DNA of 64,000 bases from Enterococcus alishanensis. GTDB lineage: Bacteria > Bacillota > Bacilli > Lactobacillales > Enterococcaceae. Each line of letters starts with the position of its first letter. The first letter of the stretch is position 1. Below are positions 37,103-44,427 of this stretch, one piece after another. The notes below the pieces were generated by a model. The model did no database searches and was not told where the DNA came from. It saw nothing but the letters and a program-made list of their open reading frames with translations. The position numbers and the translations under genes are program-made. The DNA is taken from positions 1 through 64,000 of the forward strand of contig NZ_JAHUZB010000007.1 in assembly GCF_019218635.1 (NCBI RefSeq). Direction: 5' to 3'.

Positions 37103-37936
37103 CTATTTTTTCGCAACAAAACACATGGTTTCAGAATGTTGCTTAAGTTTTTCACCACGGATATCACTATATATTTCGATCTGACTAAAGCCAGCTTCAG
37201 ATAATGCTGCTTTTATCTGCTGTTGATTAAAGACACTTTCCCAAATAAAAAATTCTTTATGATGATCTGGATAAAGTAAATAATGTTGAGCAAGATAAGT
37301 TTGCTTGTCTGGATAGCGTTTGTTCGCCTCTAAATGCAGACAACTTTCGACAGTCCAAAAATTATCTTCTTCAATTGACCATGTTTTAGTAGGAACAAAA
37401 TTTTGATATTTCTCAGAAGTAAAGACGTCAAAAATAAACTGTCCACCATCAGCTAAAGATTCATATACTTGCTTTAACAATTTTTTGCGACTTTCTGGGG
37501 CTAGAACGCCAAAATCACAATAAATTAGTAACACCAGCTGATAGTTCTCCTTAGAAAAATTCGTTTGTAAATAATTTCCCACTTGATAATCAATCAACAA
37601 ATTTTTTTCTGCCGCCTTCTTTTGTGCATAGGCAATACTATTCGCTGAAAAATCGATACCGGTCACTTGATAACCAGCCTCAGCCAAACGCTGACTGTAA
37701 ATACCTGGTCCACAGCCTAAATCCAAAACTTTTGTAAATTGTTTCACCGGAAATTTTTTCTTCAACCACTGAAGCGATGCCTCCACAAATGCTAAGTTGC
37801 GAGTCGCACCATCACCTTTAATATCCAAGTGGGCCATCAACATCTGCTGAGCAATATGCGGATCTAACCAAATAGAATCGCGACTTTGACTAAATACTGG
37901 GACCTCTTCTTTAATAAATTCAAACAGGTTACTCAT
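37103..37936 (-). CDS. SAM-dependent methyltransferase (class I)
   Basis: A 277-aa methyltransferase with motif I VLDLGCGPGIYSQRL near residue 83, VTGIDFSANSIAYA (motif II) and LVLLIYCDFGVL (motif IV region). AGGAG precedes the ATG. It has no obvious rRNA-methylase features; a small molecule is as likely a target. It is notable for about 190 bases of structured 5' leader with a strong promoter, so its expression is probably controlled in the RNA. Confidence 0.85.
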   Translation of the reverse strand: MSNLFEFIKEEVPVFSQSRDSIWLDPHIAQQMLMAHLDIKGDGATRNLAFVEASLQWLKKKFPVKQFTKVLDLGCGPGIYSQRLAEAGYQVTGIDFSANSIAYAQKKAAEKNLLIDYQVGNYLQTNFSKENYQLVLLIYCDFGVLAPESRKKLLKQVYESLADGGQFIFDVFTSEKYQNFVPTKTWSIEEDNFWTVESCLHLEANKRYPDKQTYLAQHYLLYPDHHKEFFIWESVFNQQQIKAALSEAGFSQIEIYSDIRGEKLKQHSETMCFVAKK

Positions 37937-37939
37937 CTA

Positions 37940-38128
37940 TAACTCCTGACTGGAAAATCCGCTAGAAGTTTATACGGAACTTCACGACTTGCGTAATTTC
38001 CCGTTTTTTTATCGATTATTTCACCGATATTTCGCGCTCTTAGCGCTTTTTAGCTGATCTGTTCGGTTAAACAGTTCGCTATCGAGTCATTGGATTTCCT
38101 CCTTAAATTGCCAATTTGATGAAATTAT
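37940..38128 (-). ncRNA. Structured 5' leader RNA with minimal upstream ORF
   Basis: Between a strong promoter and the methyltransferase lie about 190 bases less AT-rich than the flanks. Hand-found stems in the minus-strand RNA: AUUGG/CCAAU enclosing AAGGAGGAAAU; then a three-way junction closed by CGAUA/UAUCG (38080-38084 with 38025-38029), with arms CUGUU/AACAG and GCGCU/AGCGC; then ACGG/CCGU enclosing UUACG/CGUGA, which has a G-U pair possible only on this strand. The first ribosome binding site serves a three-codon frame, AUG-ACU-CGA-UAG. No known riboswitch or T-box motif was recognised. Confidence 0.5.
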
Positions 38129-38136
38129 ATTAAAAT
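38108..38136 (+). promoter_or_regulatory. Promoter of the DUF4177-like/VOC operon
   Basis: TTGCCA and TAAAAT 17 bases apart, 60 bp before the start codon. Confidence 0.5.
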
Positions 38137-38163
38137 TTTACATAAGAAGGAAAGCGTTGTCAA
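38135..38163 (-). promoter_or_regulatory. Strong promoter of the structured leader and methyltransferase
   Basis: Minus-strand TTGACA and TAAAAT exactly 17 bases apart. A one-mismatch cre-like sequence (AGGAAAGCGTTGTCA, 38148-38162) overlaps it. Confidence 0.7.
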
Positions 38164-38195
38164 TTTGCTTTGCCTTTAAAAAAGGAGGAATTTTT

Positions 38196-38390
38196 ATGTA
38201 TCAATACGAATTTGTTACTATCAATGCCGAAGCAAAAAAATTAGTAATGGGAACAATAACAGAACATCAAGAAATCATCAACGACTATGGCAAAAAAGGC
38301 TATCGTTTTGTGACAGCAATTCCAGTAGAAACCAATACTAACGGTTATCCTCGCAAATTTGATTTGGTTTTTGAAAAAGAAGACAAATAA
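38196..38390 (+). CDS. DUF4177-like small protein
   Basis: A 64-aa protein. ATG 38196 follows AAAGGAGG; the longer frame has no site. It shows the DUF4177 pattern of strand (YQYEFVTIN), helix (HQEIINDYGKKGYRFV) and strand (KFDLVFEKE). The function of the family is unknown. It is co-translated with the VOC protein (TAATG junction). Confidence 0.75.
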   Translation: MYQYEFVTINAEAKKLVMGTITEHQEIINDYGKKGYRFVTAIPVETNTNGYPRKFDLVFEKEDK

Positions 38391-38818
38391 TGTTCACCTT
38401 CCATCACTTACAAGTAACTGTGCCGGATGTTTATCAAGTAGAAGATTTTTATGACGAACTTTTTGGTTTATTAGGGTTTGACGTTAGTAAAAAATTCAAA
38501 GGCTACTTGCCACATGCCGAGATGGATGTAATTGAATACTTGAGTCCAACCTTTGATTTCGGAATTTGTTCCCCTAAAAAAGTTTTTGCTCATGACACAG
38601 TCGATTCCCGCAAACCTGGTGCTCTACAACATCTTGCTTTTAAAGCCGATAGCCGCGAAGCTATTGATCAGATTTTTTTGCAAATCAAACAGTTAGATGT
38701 CAACATTTTGCATAATGAACCACGGGAATACAAAGAAAAAATTGCGCCCAATTATTACGCACTATTTTTTGAAACCCCCGACAAATTACGCTTTGAAATT
38801 TTTCATTATCCAGATTAG
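38390..38818 (+). CDS. VOC/glyoxalase-family protein
   Basis: A 142-aa protein of the vicinal-oxygen-chelate fold. FHHLQVTVPDV carries the first metal-ligand His, ALQHLAFKADS the second half ligand, and KLRFEIFHYP the final Glu. The start codon overlaps the stop of the DUF4177-like gene. Members include glyoxalases, dioxygenases and fosfomycin- or bleomycin-binding proteins; the substrate is not predictable. Confidence 0.85.
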   Translation: MFTFHHLQVTVPDVYQVEDFYDELFGLLGFDVSKKFKGYLPHAEMDVIEYLSPTFDFGICSPKKVFAHDTVDSRKPGALQHLAFKADSREAIDQIFLQIKQLDVNILHNEPREYKEKIAPNYYALFFETPDKLRFEIFHYPD

Positions 38819-38845
38819 AGAATGATTGCGGTCATTCTCTTATTT
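38817..38845. terminator. Terminator between VOC and pentapeptide genes
   Basis: AGAGAATGA/TCATTCTCT hairpin with T-rich tail, lying over the ends of both converging genes. Confidence 0.7.
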
Positions 38846-39472
38846 TATTCGTACTCCTAACAATTGATTCGCTAAAAAAACCGCCTGCGATTGATTAATT
38901 GTCGCACCTCGCAAATCTTCTTGGGTCACTGATAGTTTTTCAAATTCACAATCACTCAAATCAATTCCTTTTAATTTGGTTCCCCAAAAATTACTATCTT
39001 CTAGCTGACAACGAGAAAATTTTAGCTGCTTTGTGGTTAAACCCGCTAACTCCGTCTTAGTCATTTGATTGTCCTCAAAGCTTACAACTTTCAAACTCCC
39101 ATCATTAAAATTAGCAAAATCCAGACGTGACTCTTGAATAACCACATTTCCTAAATAAGCTTCAATCAATTGGGTCCCCAATAATTTGCAATTGATAAAA
39201 ACAACCCGATGAATGGCTGCTTGAGACAAATCACAATTAGAGAAATCACAATTTCTAAAAATACAATCGGTAAATTCTCCTCGTGAAAAATCACTATTGT
39301 TAAATACCGTTTTCTCAATCACGCAACGATCTAAAAATAGATGTGGTAGCTTCTGATCCTCTACTACTTCCCCACTAATTTTCAAATCAGCCAAAGAAAA
39401 TTCCTCACTATCGTATATTTCAAAGAAACTTCCAGACTTTAATTGCTCTTCATTTACTTTTGGTTGTAACAT
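38840..39472 (-). CDS. Pentapeptide-repeat protein
   Basis: A 210-aa protein made largely of A(D/N)LXX-type pentapeptides (for example SDFSRGEFTDCIFRNCDFS and CDLSQAAIHRV), forming a right-handed beta helix. Qnr and McbG in this superfamily protect DNA gyrase, but most members are uncharacterised. The start was set at ATG 39472, eight bases after GAGGAG; earlier GTG/ATG codons are too close. Monocistronic. Confidence 0.85.
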   Translation of the reverse strand: MLQPKVNEEQLKSGSFFEIYDSEEFSLADLKISGEVVEDQKLPHLFLDRCVIEKTVFNNSDFSRGEFTDCIFRNCDFSNCDLSQAAIHRVVFINCKLLGTQLIEAYLGNVVIQESRLDFANFNDGSLKVVSFEDNQMTKTELAGLTTKQLKFSRCQLEDSNFWGTKLKGIDLSDCEFEKLSVTQEDLRGATINQSQAVFLANQLLGVRIK

Positions 39473-39695
39473 TTTCATCACTCCTCTTCTTCATTGTGCC
39501 TGTTTTCAAAAAATTTGCATGAGAAAAAAATGAGGAGTTTTGCGACCTTCTTCGACCACGATAGTTCCTCAAATAAACGAAAACACCGTAGAATCCTCCT
39601 CAGCGAACATCAATCAAAGAAATCCTCATTAAATTATTATTCAAAATAATCTTGATAAACAATTTATACTTGCATTTATTAGAGGAGTGAATTTA

Positions 39696-39994
39696 ATGAA
39701 CAAAAAATATACAAAAATTGACCCTGTAAACTGGTCCAGACGAAAGTATTTTTATTACTTCACCAAAATGAATCCGATGAGTTTTAATTAGACAGCAAAT
39801 TTGAATATCACTCAATCTATCATTACGCAAAGAAGTATGGCTATCAGATGCCTTTGTCATTTACAACGTCGCATGCAGTAACTGATGGTTTTCACGTCAG
39901 CCGCTTTTTTGAAGAATTACAACAAGCCTTTGATCAGCCAGAAATTTATTTGGGAAATGAGACAAAAAAAGGGCCTGCTAGTTTGGAGGACTAG
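39696..39994 (+). pseudogene. Remnant of a second chloramphenicol acetyltransferase-like gene
   Basis: After AGAGGAG and ATG 39696 a 31-codon frame resembles a CAT N-terminus (KIDPVNWSRRKYFYYF) and stops at 39789. The following DNA, in another frame, reads PLSFTTSHAVTDGFHVSRFF, a CAT C-terminus with HAVTDG in place of HHAVCDG. About 120 internal codons are missing, so this is a deleted gene. The second half runs into the small-RNA repeat. Confidence 0.7.
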
Positions 39995-40042
39995 CAGGCT
40001 AGGAGTTAAAAATGAAAAAGTGTTAGGGTTGTTTGTTGGTAT
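39964..40042 (-). ncRNA. Predicted small RNA, repeat copy 1
   Basis: Minus-strand extended -10 TGCTATATT (40049-40057) is followed by about 78 bases ending in GCCTGCTAGT/ACTAGCAGGC (39973-39999 region) and seven T. The RNA would carry UAACUCCUAG, complementary to a ribosome binding site. An open frame crosses it, but hairpin changes preserve RNA pairing rather than protein sequence. Confidence 0.5.
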
Positions 40043-40118
40043 GTATATAATATAGCAGGCTTTTATGAATTTAGTTTGAACAAAATGCAGGGAAATTATA
40101 AAACTTTTTCTTTTCAAA

Positions 40119-40197
40119 TAAAAAAGGGCCTGCCAGTTGGGGGACTGACAGGCTAGGAGTTAAAAATGAAAAAGTGTTAGGGTTGTTTGTTGGTATG
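40119..40197 (-). ncRNA. Predicted small RNA, repeat copy 2
   Basis: Same layout as copy 1: TGCTATATT box at 40203-40211, identical 5' region, hairpin GCCTGTCAGT/ACTGGCAGGC and T-run. Compared with copy 1, stem pair C-G became U-G and U-A became C-G, as expected for a conserved minus-strand RNA hairpin. Confidence 0.5.
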
Positions 40198-40269
40198 TAT
40201 ATAATATAGCAAGTGTTTATGAATTTAGTTTGAACAAAATAGCAGGAATCTATAAACAATTATTAAGGA

Positions 40270-40304
40270 AATCTAAAAAAACAAGCAACTAAAAGCTGCT
40301 TGTT
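40270..40304 (-). terminator. Terminator of the KTR-like operon
   Basis: AACAAGCAGC/GTTGCTTGTT stem with seven T on the minus strand. Confidence 0.75.
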
Positions 40305-40310
40305 AGTGGA

Positions 40311-40484
40311 CTATTTTGAATGGCTGATGGCGGTGATTTTACAATCACATAAATCGATCAGAAAGGATTTTTGGCATTTGGTGCAGTAAAGTGGGTATTG
40401 GTACAATTTGACTGAGTTTTCAATGATTAATTTCGTTGGTTCACTACATTGTGGACAGCAGATATTTGTCGTCTTTTGCATCAT
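40311..40484 (-). CDS. 57-aa cysteine-rich KTR-like zinc-ribbon protein
   Basis: Short gene with GAGGTGAGC before two adjacent ATG codons. The product has two Cys pairs (CCPQC and CTKC, then CDC) and YPLYCTKCQKSFLI, a pattern matching the cysteine-rich KTR family, which binds zinc and is common on Tn916-like conjugative transposons. It lies 24 bp after the 120-aa gene on the same strand and ends with a terminator, so the two are probably an operon. Function unknown. Confidence 0.7.
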   Translation of the reverse strand: MMQKTTNICCPQCSEPTKLIIENSVKLYQYPLYCTKCQKSFLIDLCDCKITAISHSK

Positions 40485-40508
40485 GCTCACCTCGTTATCT
40501 TTTAATTT

Positions 40509-40871
40509 TTATTCAGTTTCTTCTATAATAACAGCCAAGTCTTGGGCTTTATTGACATCATCAGTAATTGATAAATTGTAGCCGTCATTTACCACCACGA
40601 TAAATTGACGATTTTGGATTTGAGACAGTTTAATTAATTTTGAAATCACTGTCTGAGTTAAATTACCGTTGATAACTAGATTGCCTTTGACATTGGCTAG
40701 GATTTCTCTGGTTTTTTCCAAAGAGTTTTCGACATTTTGATTGAATTCCTCACAGGTGACAAAGTGACAGATTGCTTGCTTCTTACTTCCTAACAAAATC
40801 GCTTGTTCACTGGGACATTTCTTTTCAGTAAAGCGTCGCAACAAATAATTTAACAACTTTTTCAAATTCAT
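40509..40871 (-). CDS. Hypothetical protein, possibly YueI/DUF1694-like
   Basis: A 120-aa soluble protein preceded by AGAGGTGAAATC. The first 40 residues are basic. The second half (NLVINGNLTQTVISKLIKLS, then QFIVVVNDGYNL) resembles the strand-helix-strand end of YueI/DUF1694 proteins, but this is a weak resemblance. It is divergent from a MerR gene, and its promoter has the overlong 19-bp spacer with a perfect dyad expected of a MerR target. So it is probably induced by the compound that this MerR senses. Confidence 0.6.
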   Translation of the reverse strand: MNLKKLLNYLLRRFTEKKCPSEQAILLGSKKQAICHFVTCEEFNQNVENSLEKTREILANVKGNLVINGNLTQTVISKLIKLSQIQNRQFIVVVNDGYNLSITDDVNKAQDLAVIIEETE

Positions 40872-40955
40872 GATTTCACCTCTAACACTTATTTACGTTT
40901 TTATTTCACATCTCACGAAATTTTTTTATTGTTCCGCTGAAATATGCTACCATTA

Positions 40956-40986
40956 GTTATAAACTATCCCTTCAAGGGAAGGTCAA
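40956..40986 (-). promoter_or_regulatory. MerR-type divergent promoter
   Basis: Minus-strand TTGACC and TATAAC are 19 bases apart. The spacer contains TCCCTTCAAGGGA, a perfect dyad. It drives the 120-aa gene and overlaps the merR ribosome binding site, so bound MerR could also limit its own synthesis. Confidence 0.75.
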
Positions 40987-40993
40987 GGAGATT

Positions 40994-41788
40994 ATGATGT
41001 TTGATAAGAAATTTCTCACAATCGGTAAACTATCCGAAGCTTCCGGGGTTCACGTCAAAGCTTTGCGCTATTATGATCGGATTGGTGTTTTACCGCCAGC
41101 TTATGTGAATCCAGAAAATGGCTACCGCTATTATTCCGAATCTCATATTTATTTAGTAGAAATGATTCGTTTGTGTGCTGAATTGAGTATTCCTTTAAAA
41201 AAATTAAAAGACTTTATGACAGCTGACGGAGAAATTGTCGATGTCGAGCAAATTATTGATGAAGGTATTCGCATGGTCGAAACCAAAATTGAACTATATC
41301 AAAAGCATCGACTTTTTTTAGCGGATTTAAAAAATGAAATGCAGCGTGGTGAAACGCTGAAAAAAGGTCTGCAGGAATTAACCTTGACCCTGGAAGCAAC
41401 CGATTATTGGCTGGAGCCTTTTGATGGGGCGCTTGGCTCGGAGGAATTTCACCGGGGTCTAACAAAATTAATTAAGAAAGTATTTTCATTGGGCTTAGAT
41501 GTCATTTATGAAATGGGGACACTATATTTGTTTCGTGAAGGTGCCTACCAATCTTATTTATTTCTGACTTTGACTCCAAATGAAAAAAACGCCCAGCATC
41601 CAGAAGTTTTGCAACTACCTAAAACGACTTATCTAACAAAATTAACAAACCATGCTAAAATCGACGAAGCAGTTAAGGACTACCCTGGTCTTACCGAAAA
41701 TGAGCCGCCAATCTTTTTCGAATTAGATATTTTAACAGGAAAAAGCGGATTAGGTGCTAACCTATTTGAATTGAGAAAATCCCTTTAA
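40994..41788 (+). CDS. MerR-family regulator with effector-binding C-terminal domain
   Basis: A 264-aa regulator of the BmrR/Mta size class. The N-terminal MerR domain reads LTIGKLSEASGVHVKALRYY, then GYRYYSESHI; a coiled coil follows (about 85-120) and a C-terminal domain of about 140 residues, probably a GyrI-like small-molecule pocket. Two ATG codons (40994, 40997) follow AAGGAG; the second has better spacing. Its own operator-like promoter faces the divergent operon of the 120-aa and KTR-like genes. Confidence 0.85.
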   Translation: MMFDKKFLTIGKLSEASGVHVKALRYYDRIGVLPPAYVNPENGYRYYSESHIYLVEMIRLCAELSIPLKKLKDFMTADGEIVDVEQIIDEGIRMVETKIELYQKHRLFLADLKNEMQRGETLKKGLQELTLTLEATDYWLEPFDGALGSEEFHRGLTKLIKKVFSLGLDVIYEMGTLYLFREGAYQSYLFLTLTPNEKNAQHPEVLQLPKTTYLTKLTNHAKIDEAVKDYPGLTENEPPIFFELDILTGKSGLGANLFELRKSL

Positions 41789-41819
41789 GTTATCGCGAAT
41801 CAGCGATAGCTTTTTTTTA
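41787..41819 (+). terminator. Terminator of the merR gene
   Basis: AGTTATCGC/GCGATAGCT hairpin with eight T. Confidence 0.85.
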
Positions 41820-41933
41820 ATCTTTTTTTTATAGGTTCCCCGTCTATTCATCTTTCATCACTATCAAAAAATAATTTAATCACTTCGAATAACGAAACCC
41901 TTTCATTTTTTAAAGACTAAAAAAATAGAATAA

Positions 41934-42280
41934 ATGTTCGAAAATGAAAATACCATCGACATTACCGACAAGATTTCTTTATTCGCTGCACCAAATGCTG
42001 AGACTGTTAAAAAAGTCAGCGAAGAGGATGCCGCTTTGAAATAGATCCTGCTGATGATTTTATGAAAACATCCGTTAAGATGAGAAACGTCATGTATGAA
42101 ATCACGATTGAGAATACTTCTTCTGGCGATTTTGAAACACTATTTTCTTCTGGCGTCTGGGCTGTAACCGATATGGAAGAAAAAAGTTTTGACCATACTG
42201 CTTCAGAAGCCCTTTCTACTTTAGCAACTTCTGGAAAGAGAGCTGATCTTTACCACATGGTTGAAAAAGATATGGAATAG
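41934..42280 (+). pseudogene. Truncated, frameshifted duplicate of the spondin-like lipoprotein gene
   Basis: From 41934 the frame matches the middle of the next gene (MFENENTIDITDKISLFAAP against MFEDDKTVDITDQIALFEAP). It then hits a TAG where one base is missing (AAATAG for AAATAtGAT), and continues in the next frame with YEITIENTSSGDFET to the end. The signal peptide and first half are absent. No promoter or ribosome binding site is visible. It is clearly a decayed tandem copy. Confidence 0.8.
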
Positions 42281-42558
42281 CCTCCTAAAACACAAGTGTC
42301 TATACTCCCAATCTGTGCTGTTTGTATTTTATTGAAAGATTCTTTACCCTTTCTTTATAACTGATATTCCATGGCAAATTTACTCAGCTAATTCATTTTT
42401 TATGGCAAAATTCGCACGATTCAGTCGAACAAATTAATAAAAACAAAACAATGACTATTGTTATTTTAATTGTGAAATTCAATTAATTGCCTAAACCATT
42501 TTTTCGGCATAAACTACAAAACGAATTGAAATATAAAAATTATCTAGGAGATGTTATT

Positions 42559-43269
42559 ATGTTTAAAAAAGTATTAATCGGAGGTATTACATTAGCTGGG
42601 ATGACTGTTTTACTTGCGGCTTGTGGCACAAACGATTCAAACTCTGGCTCGAGTGCAAGCAGTTCAGACAAAACCAGTCAATCAGCAAAATCTAGTTCTG
42701 AAAAATCTGATAAAGAAAAATATGGTCAAATCATTGGTAAAGATACTAGCGAAGACAAATCAGCGAAAGAAATCACTAAACCTGGTGATTCAGTAAACTT
42801 TGAAGTTCCTGCATCAAGCAATGAAGAATATTTACACTTTGCATTCATGCACGCAGCATCAGGTGCTATGGGTTGGTATTTTGCCCCAGCAGCGGAAAGT
42901 GGCGTAGCATTATCTAAATCAATGTTTGAAGACGATAAAACAGTTGATATCACGGACCAAATCGCTTTATTTGAAGCACCAAATCAAACTACTTCAATGG
43001 CAGTCACTGAAGACAACGGCTCATTAAAATATGGTGAATCTAGTGACTTCATGAAAGTAACTGTTACTAAAGAAGATAATATGTACAAAATAACTATCGA
43101 AAACACTTCATCTGGCGATTTTGAAACACCGTTCTCTTCAGGCGTATGGTCAGTTTCAGATTCTAAAGATAAAGCTTTTGATCACACTGCTTCACAAGAA
43201 CTTTCAACTTTAGCAACTTCTGGTAAACGAGCAGACCTTTACAACGAAGTTAAAGATGAAATGAAATAA
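42559..43269 (+). CDS. Spondin-domain lipoprotein
   Basis: A 236-aa predicted lipoprotein. ATG 42559 has TAGGAG upstream; the longer frame has no site. The signal peptide ends in lipobox LAACG, then a Ser/Lys-rich linker (to about residue 55). The main domain resembles Spondin_N: KPGDSVNFEVPA, FMHAASGAMGWYFAP, DITDQIALFEAP, and a second half with YKITIENTSSGDF, FSSGVWSV and STLATSGKRADL. Bacterial members are uncharacterised surface proteins. A broken copy lies 280 bp upstream. Confidence 0.75.
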   Translation: MFKKVLIGGITLAGMTVLLAACGTNDSNSGSSASSSDKTSQSAKSSSEKSDKEKYGQIIGKDTSEDKSAKEITKPGDSVNFEVPASSNEEYLHFAFMHAASGAMGWYFAPAAESGVALSKSMFEDDKTVDITDQIALFEAPNQTTSMAVTEDNGSLKYGESSDFMKVTVTKEDNMYKITIENTSSGDFETPFSSGVWSVSDSKDKAFDHTASQELSTLATSGKRADLYNEVKDEMK

Positions 43270-43280
43270 ATTTATGAATA

Positions 43281-43322
43281 AAAAAAGCAATCGCTAAAAT
43301 AATTTTTAGCGGTTGTTTTTTT
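43281..43322 (+). terminator. Terminator of the spondin-like lipoprotein gene
   Basis: CAATCGCTAAAA/TTTTAGCGGTTG stem followed by a run of nine T. Confidence 0.85.
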
Positions 43323-43423
43323 TATTGAATTTAAACGGGTAATAAAGTAGTCCAGGCATGTTACACTTAATTTGAGACGACTTTGCTGGTTCCTATATTT
43401 TTTAAACAGAAAAGAGGATTAAA

Positions 43424-44359
43424 ATGAAATTAGGTTTGATAAAATCAAATTTTCCCAATGAACGCCGTTTGCCTCTCCTACCAAAAGATATTCATAAATT
43501 TGAAAACGCTATCTTTATTGAATCAGGTTTTGGCAGTGATTTAGATATTGATGATGCAGCCTATTGGAATGCTGGTTGTACAATTTTGTCTCGACCAGAG
43601 ATTTTTGCGGAATGCGATGCTATTTTTTCTTTAAAGATTATTCAACCGACTGATTATAAGTTGATTCGACCTAACCAAATTATTATCGGCTGGACCCATC
43701 CATTAGGTTCTGGCAAAGATTTTATGAAAACCCAGGCCATTCTGAAAAATTTATATGTTTTGGATTTAGACAATCGCCGACCGACGATGTTCTATCAAGG
43801 AAAATCTTATCCTAGTAAAATCATTCCCAGAAATTATATTTACCAAAATAGTTTTTATGCTGGCTATGCCGGCACCCTTCATGCCCTTTTGAATTATGGA
43901 CTGCTGCCTGATAATGACAATTCTGTTGCGATACTAGGTGCTGGCAATACAGCCCAGGGTGCATTTCATGCAGTTTCAAAAATGACCCCAACGGTGCGAA
44001 TGTTTACTCGCAGAACCATGCCAGAATTTAAAGAACCTTTACCAGAGTATTCGATTGTCATTAATGGGATTGAAGTTGGCGATGAGGCTGAGCCAATCAT
44101 GACTTTAGCTGAACAGGCACAATTGAAAAAAGGTAGTTTGATTATTGACATTGCTGCCGATGCAGGTAACGCGATTGAAGGCAATCATTTTACTACAGTT
44201 GACCAACCGATATATCAGGAAAATGGACTTTATTATTATACCTTGCCTAATACACCAATTTTTGCCTATCGTAATATCAGCAAAGTTTTAAGTAAACAAT
44301 TTAGCCACTATATTTTTAAAGAAGATCTTACTCGATTGATTGACGAAATAAACGAATAA
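43424..44359 (+). CDS. ceo: N5-(carboxyethyl)ornithine synthase
   Basis: A 311-aa opine-type dehydrogenase related to alanine dehydrogenase. MKLGLIKSNFPNERRLPLLP at the start, GWTHPLGSGKDFMK, NSFYAGYAGTLHALL and Rossmann motif AILGAGNTAQGA match Lactococcus CEO synthase throughout its length, as I recall it. The enzyme condenses pyruvate with the side-chain amine of ornithine (or lysine) using NADPH. The gene is on some lactococcal plasmids and in some enterococci. Monocistronic or read with the DUF3781 gene 68 bp downstream. Confidence 0.85.
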   Translation: MKLGLIKSNFPNERRLPLLPKDIHKFENAIFIESGFGSDLDIDDAAYWNAGCTILSRPEIFAECDAIFSLKIIQPTDYKLIRPNQIIIGWTHPLGSGKDFMKTQAILKNLYVLDLDNRRPTMFYQGKSYPSKIIPRNYIYQNSFYAGYAGTLHALLNYGLLPDNDNSVAILGAGNTAQGAFHAVSKMTPTVRMFTRRTMPEFKEPLPEYSIVINGIEVGDEAEPIMTLAEQAQLKKGSLIIDIAADAGNAIEGNHFTTVDQPIYQENGLYYYTLPNTPIFAYRNISKVLSKQFSHYIFKEDLTRLIDEINE

Positions 44360-44427
44360 TGATGTATCATTAATGGCAATTACTATTTTTATACTATAAA
44401 TTAGGCGTCTTAACAGAAAGGATACTT

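Larger units (their letters stand above)
39964..40247. repeat. Tandem direct repeat, two copies of about 128 bp, period about 155 bp
   Basis: Copy 1 is 39964-40093 and copy 2 is 40119-40247. A block of about 60 bases (from CAGGCTAGGAG to ATATAGCA) is identical in both. The hairpin differs by changes that keep pairing. Each copy carries an extended -10 box and a terminator on the minus strand. Confidence 0.85.

Noticed and set aside
37980-38055. Plus-strand terminators (hairpins followed by T7 and T5)
   Set aside because: On the plus strand one stem has an A-C mismatch that is a G-U pair on the minus strand, no plus-strand gene ends here, and a strong minus-strand promoter drives through the region.
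37940-38128. T-box leader or SAM riboswitch
   Set aside because: No T-box AGGGUGGNACCGCG motif, no SAM-I or SMK features recognisable; kept as an unclassified structured leader.
39964-40247. CRISPR array
   Set aside because: Only two long repeats about 155 bp apart with internal promoter and terminator; no short repeats, unique spacers or cas genes.
39917-40259. Two minus-strand open frames of 62-66 codons crossing the tandem repeats
   Set aside because: They run through promoter and terminator signals of the predicted small RNAs, have no ribosome binding site, and differences between copies preserve RNA pairing rather than amino acids.
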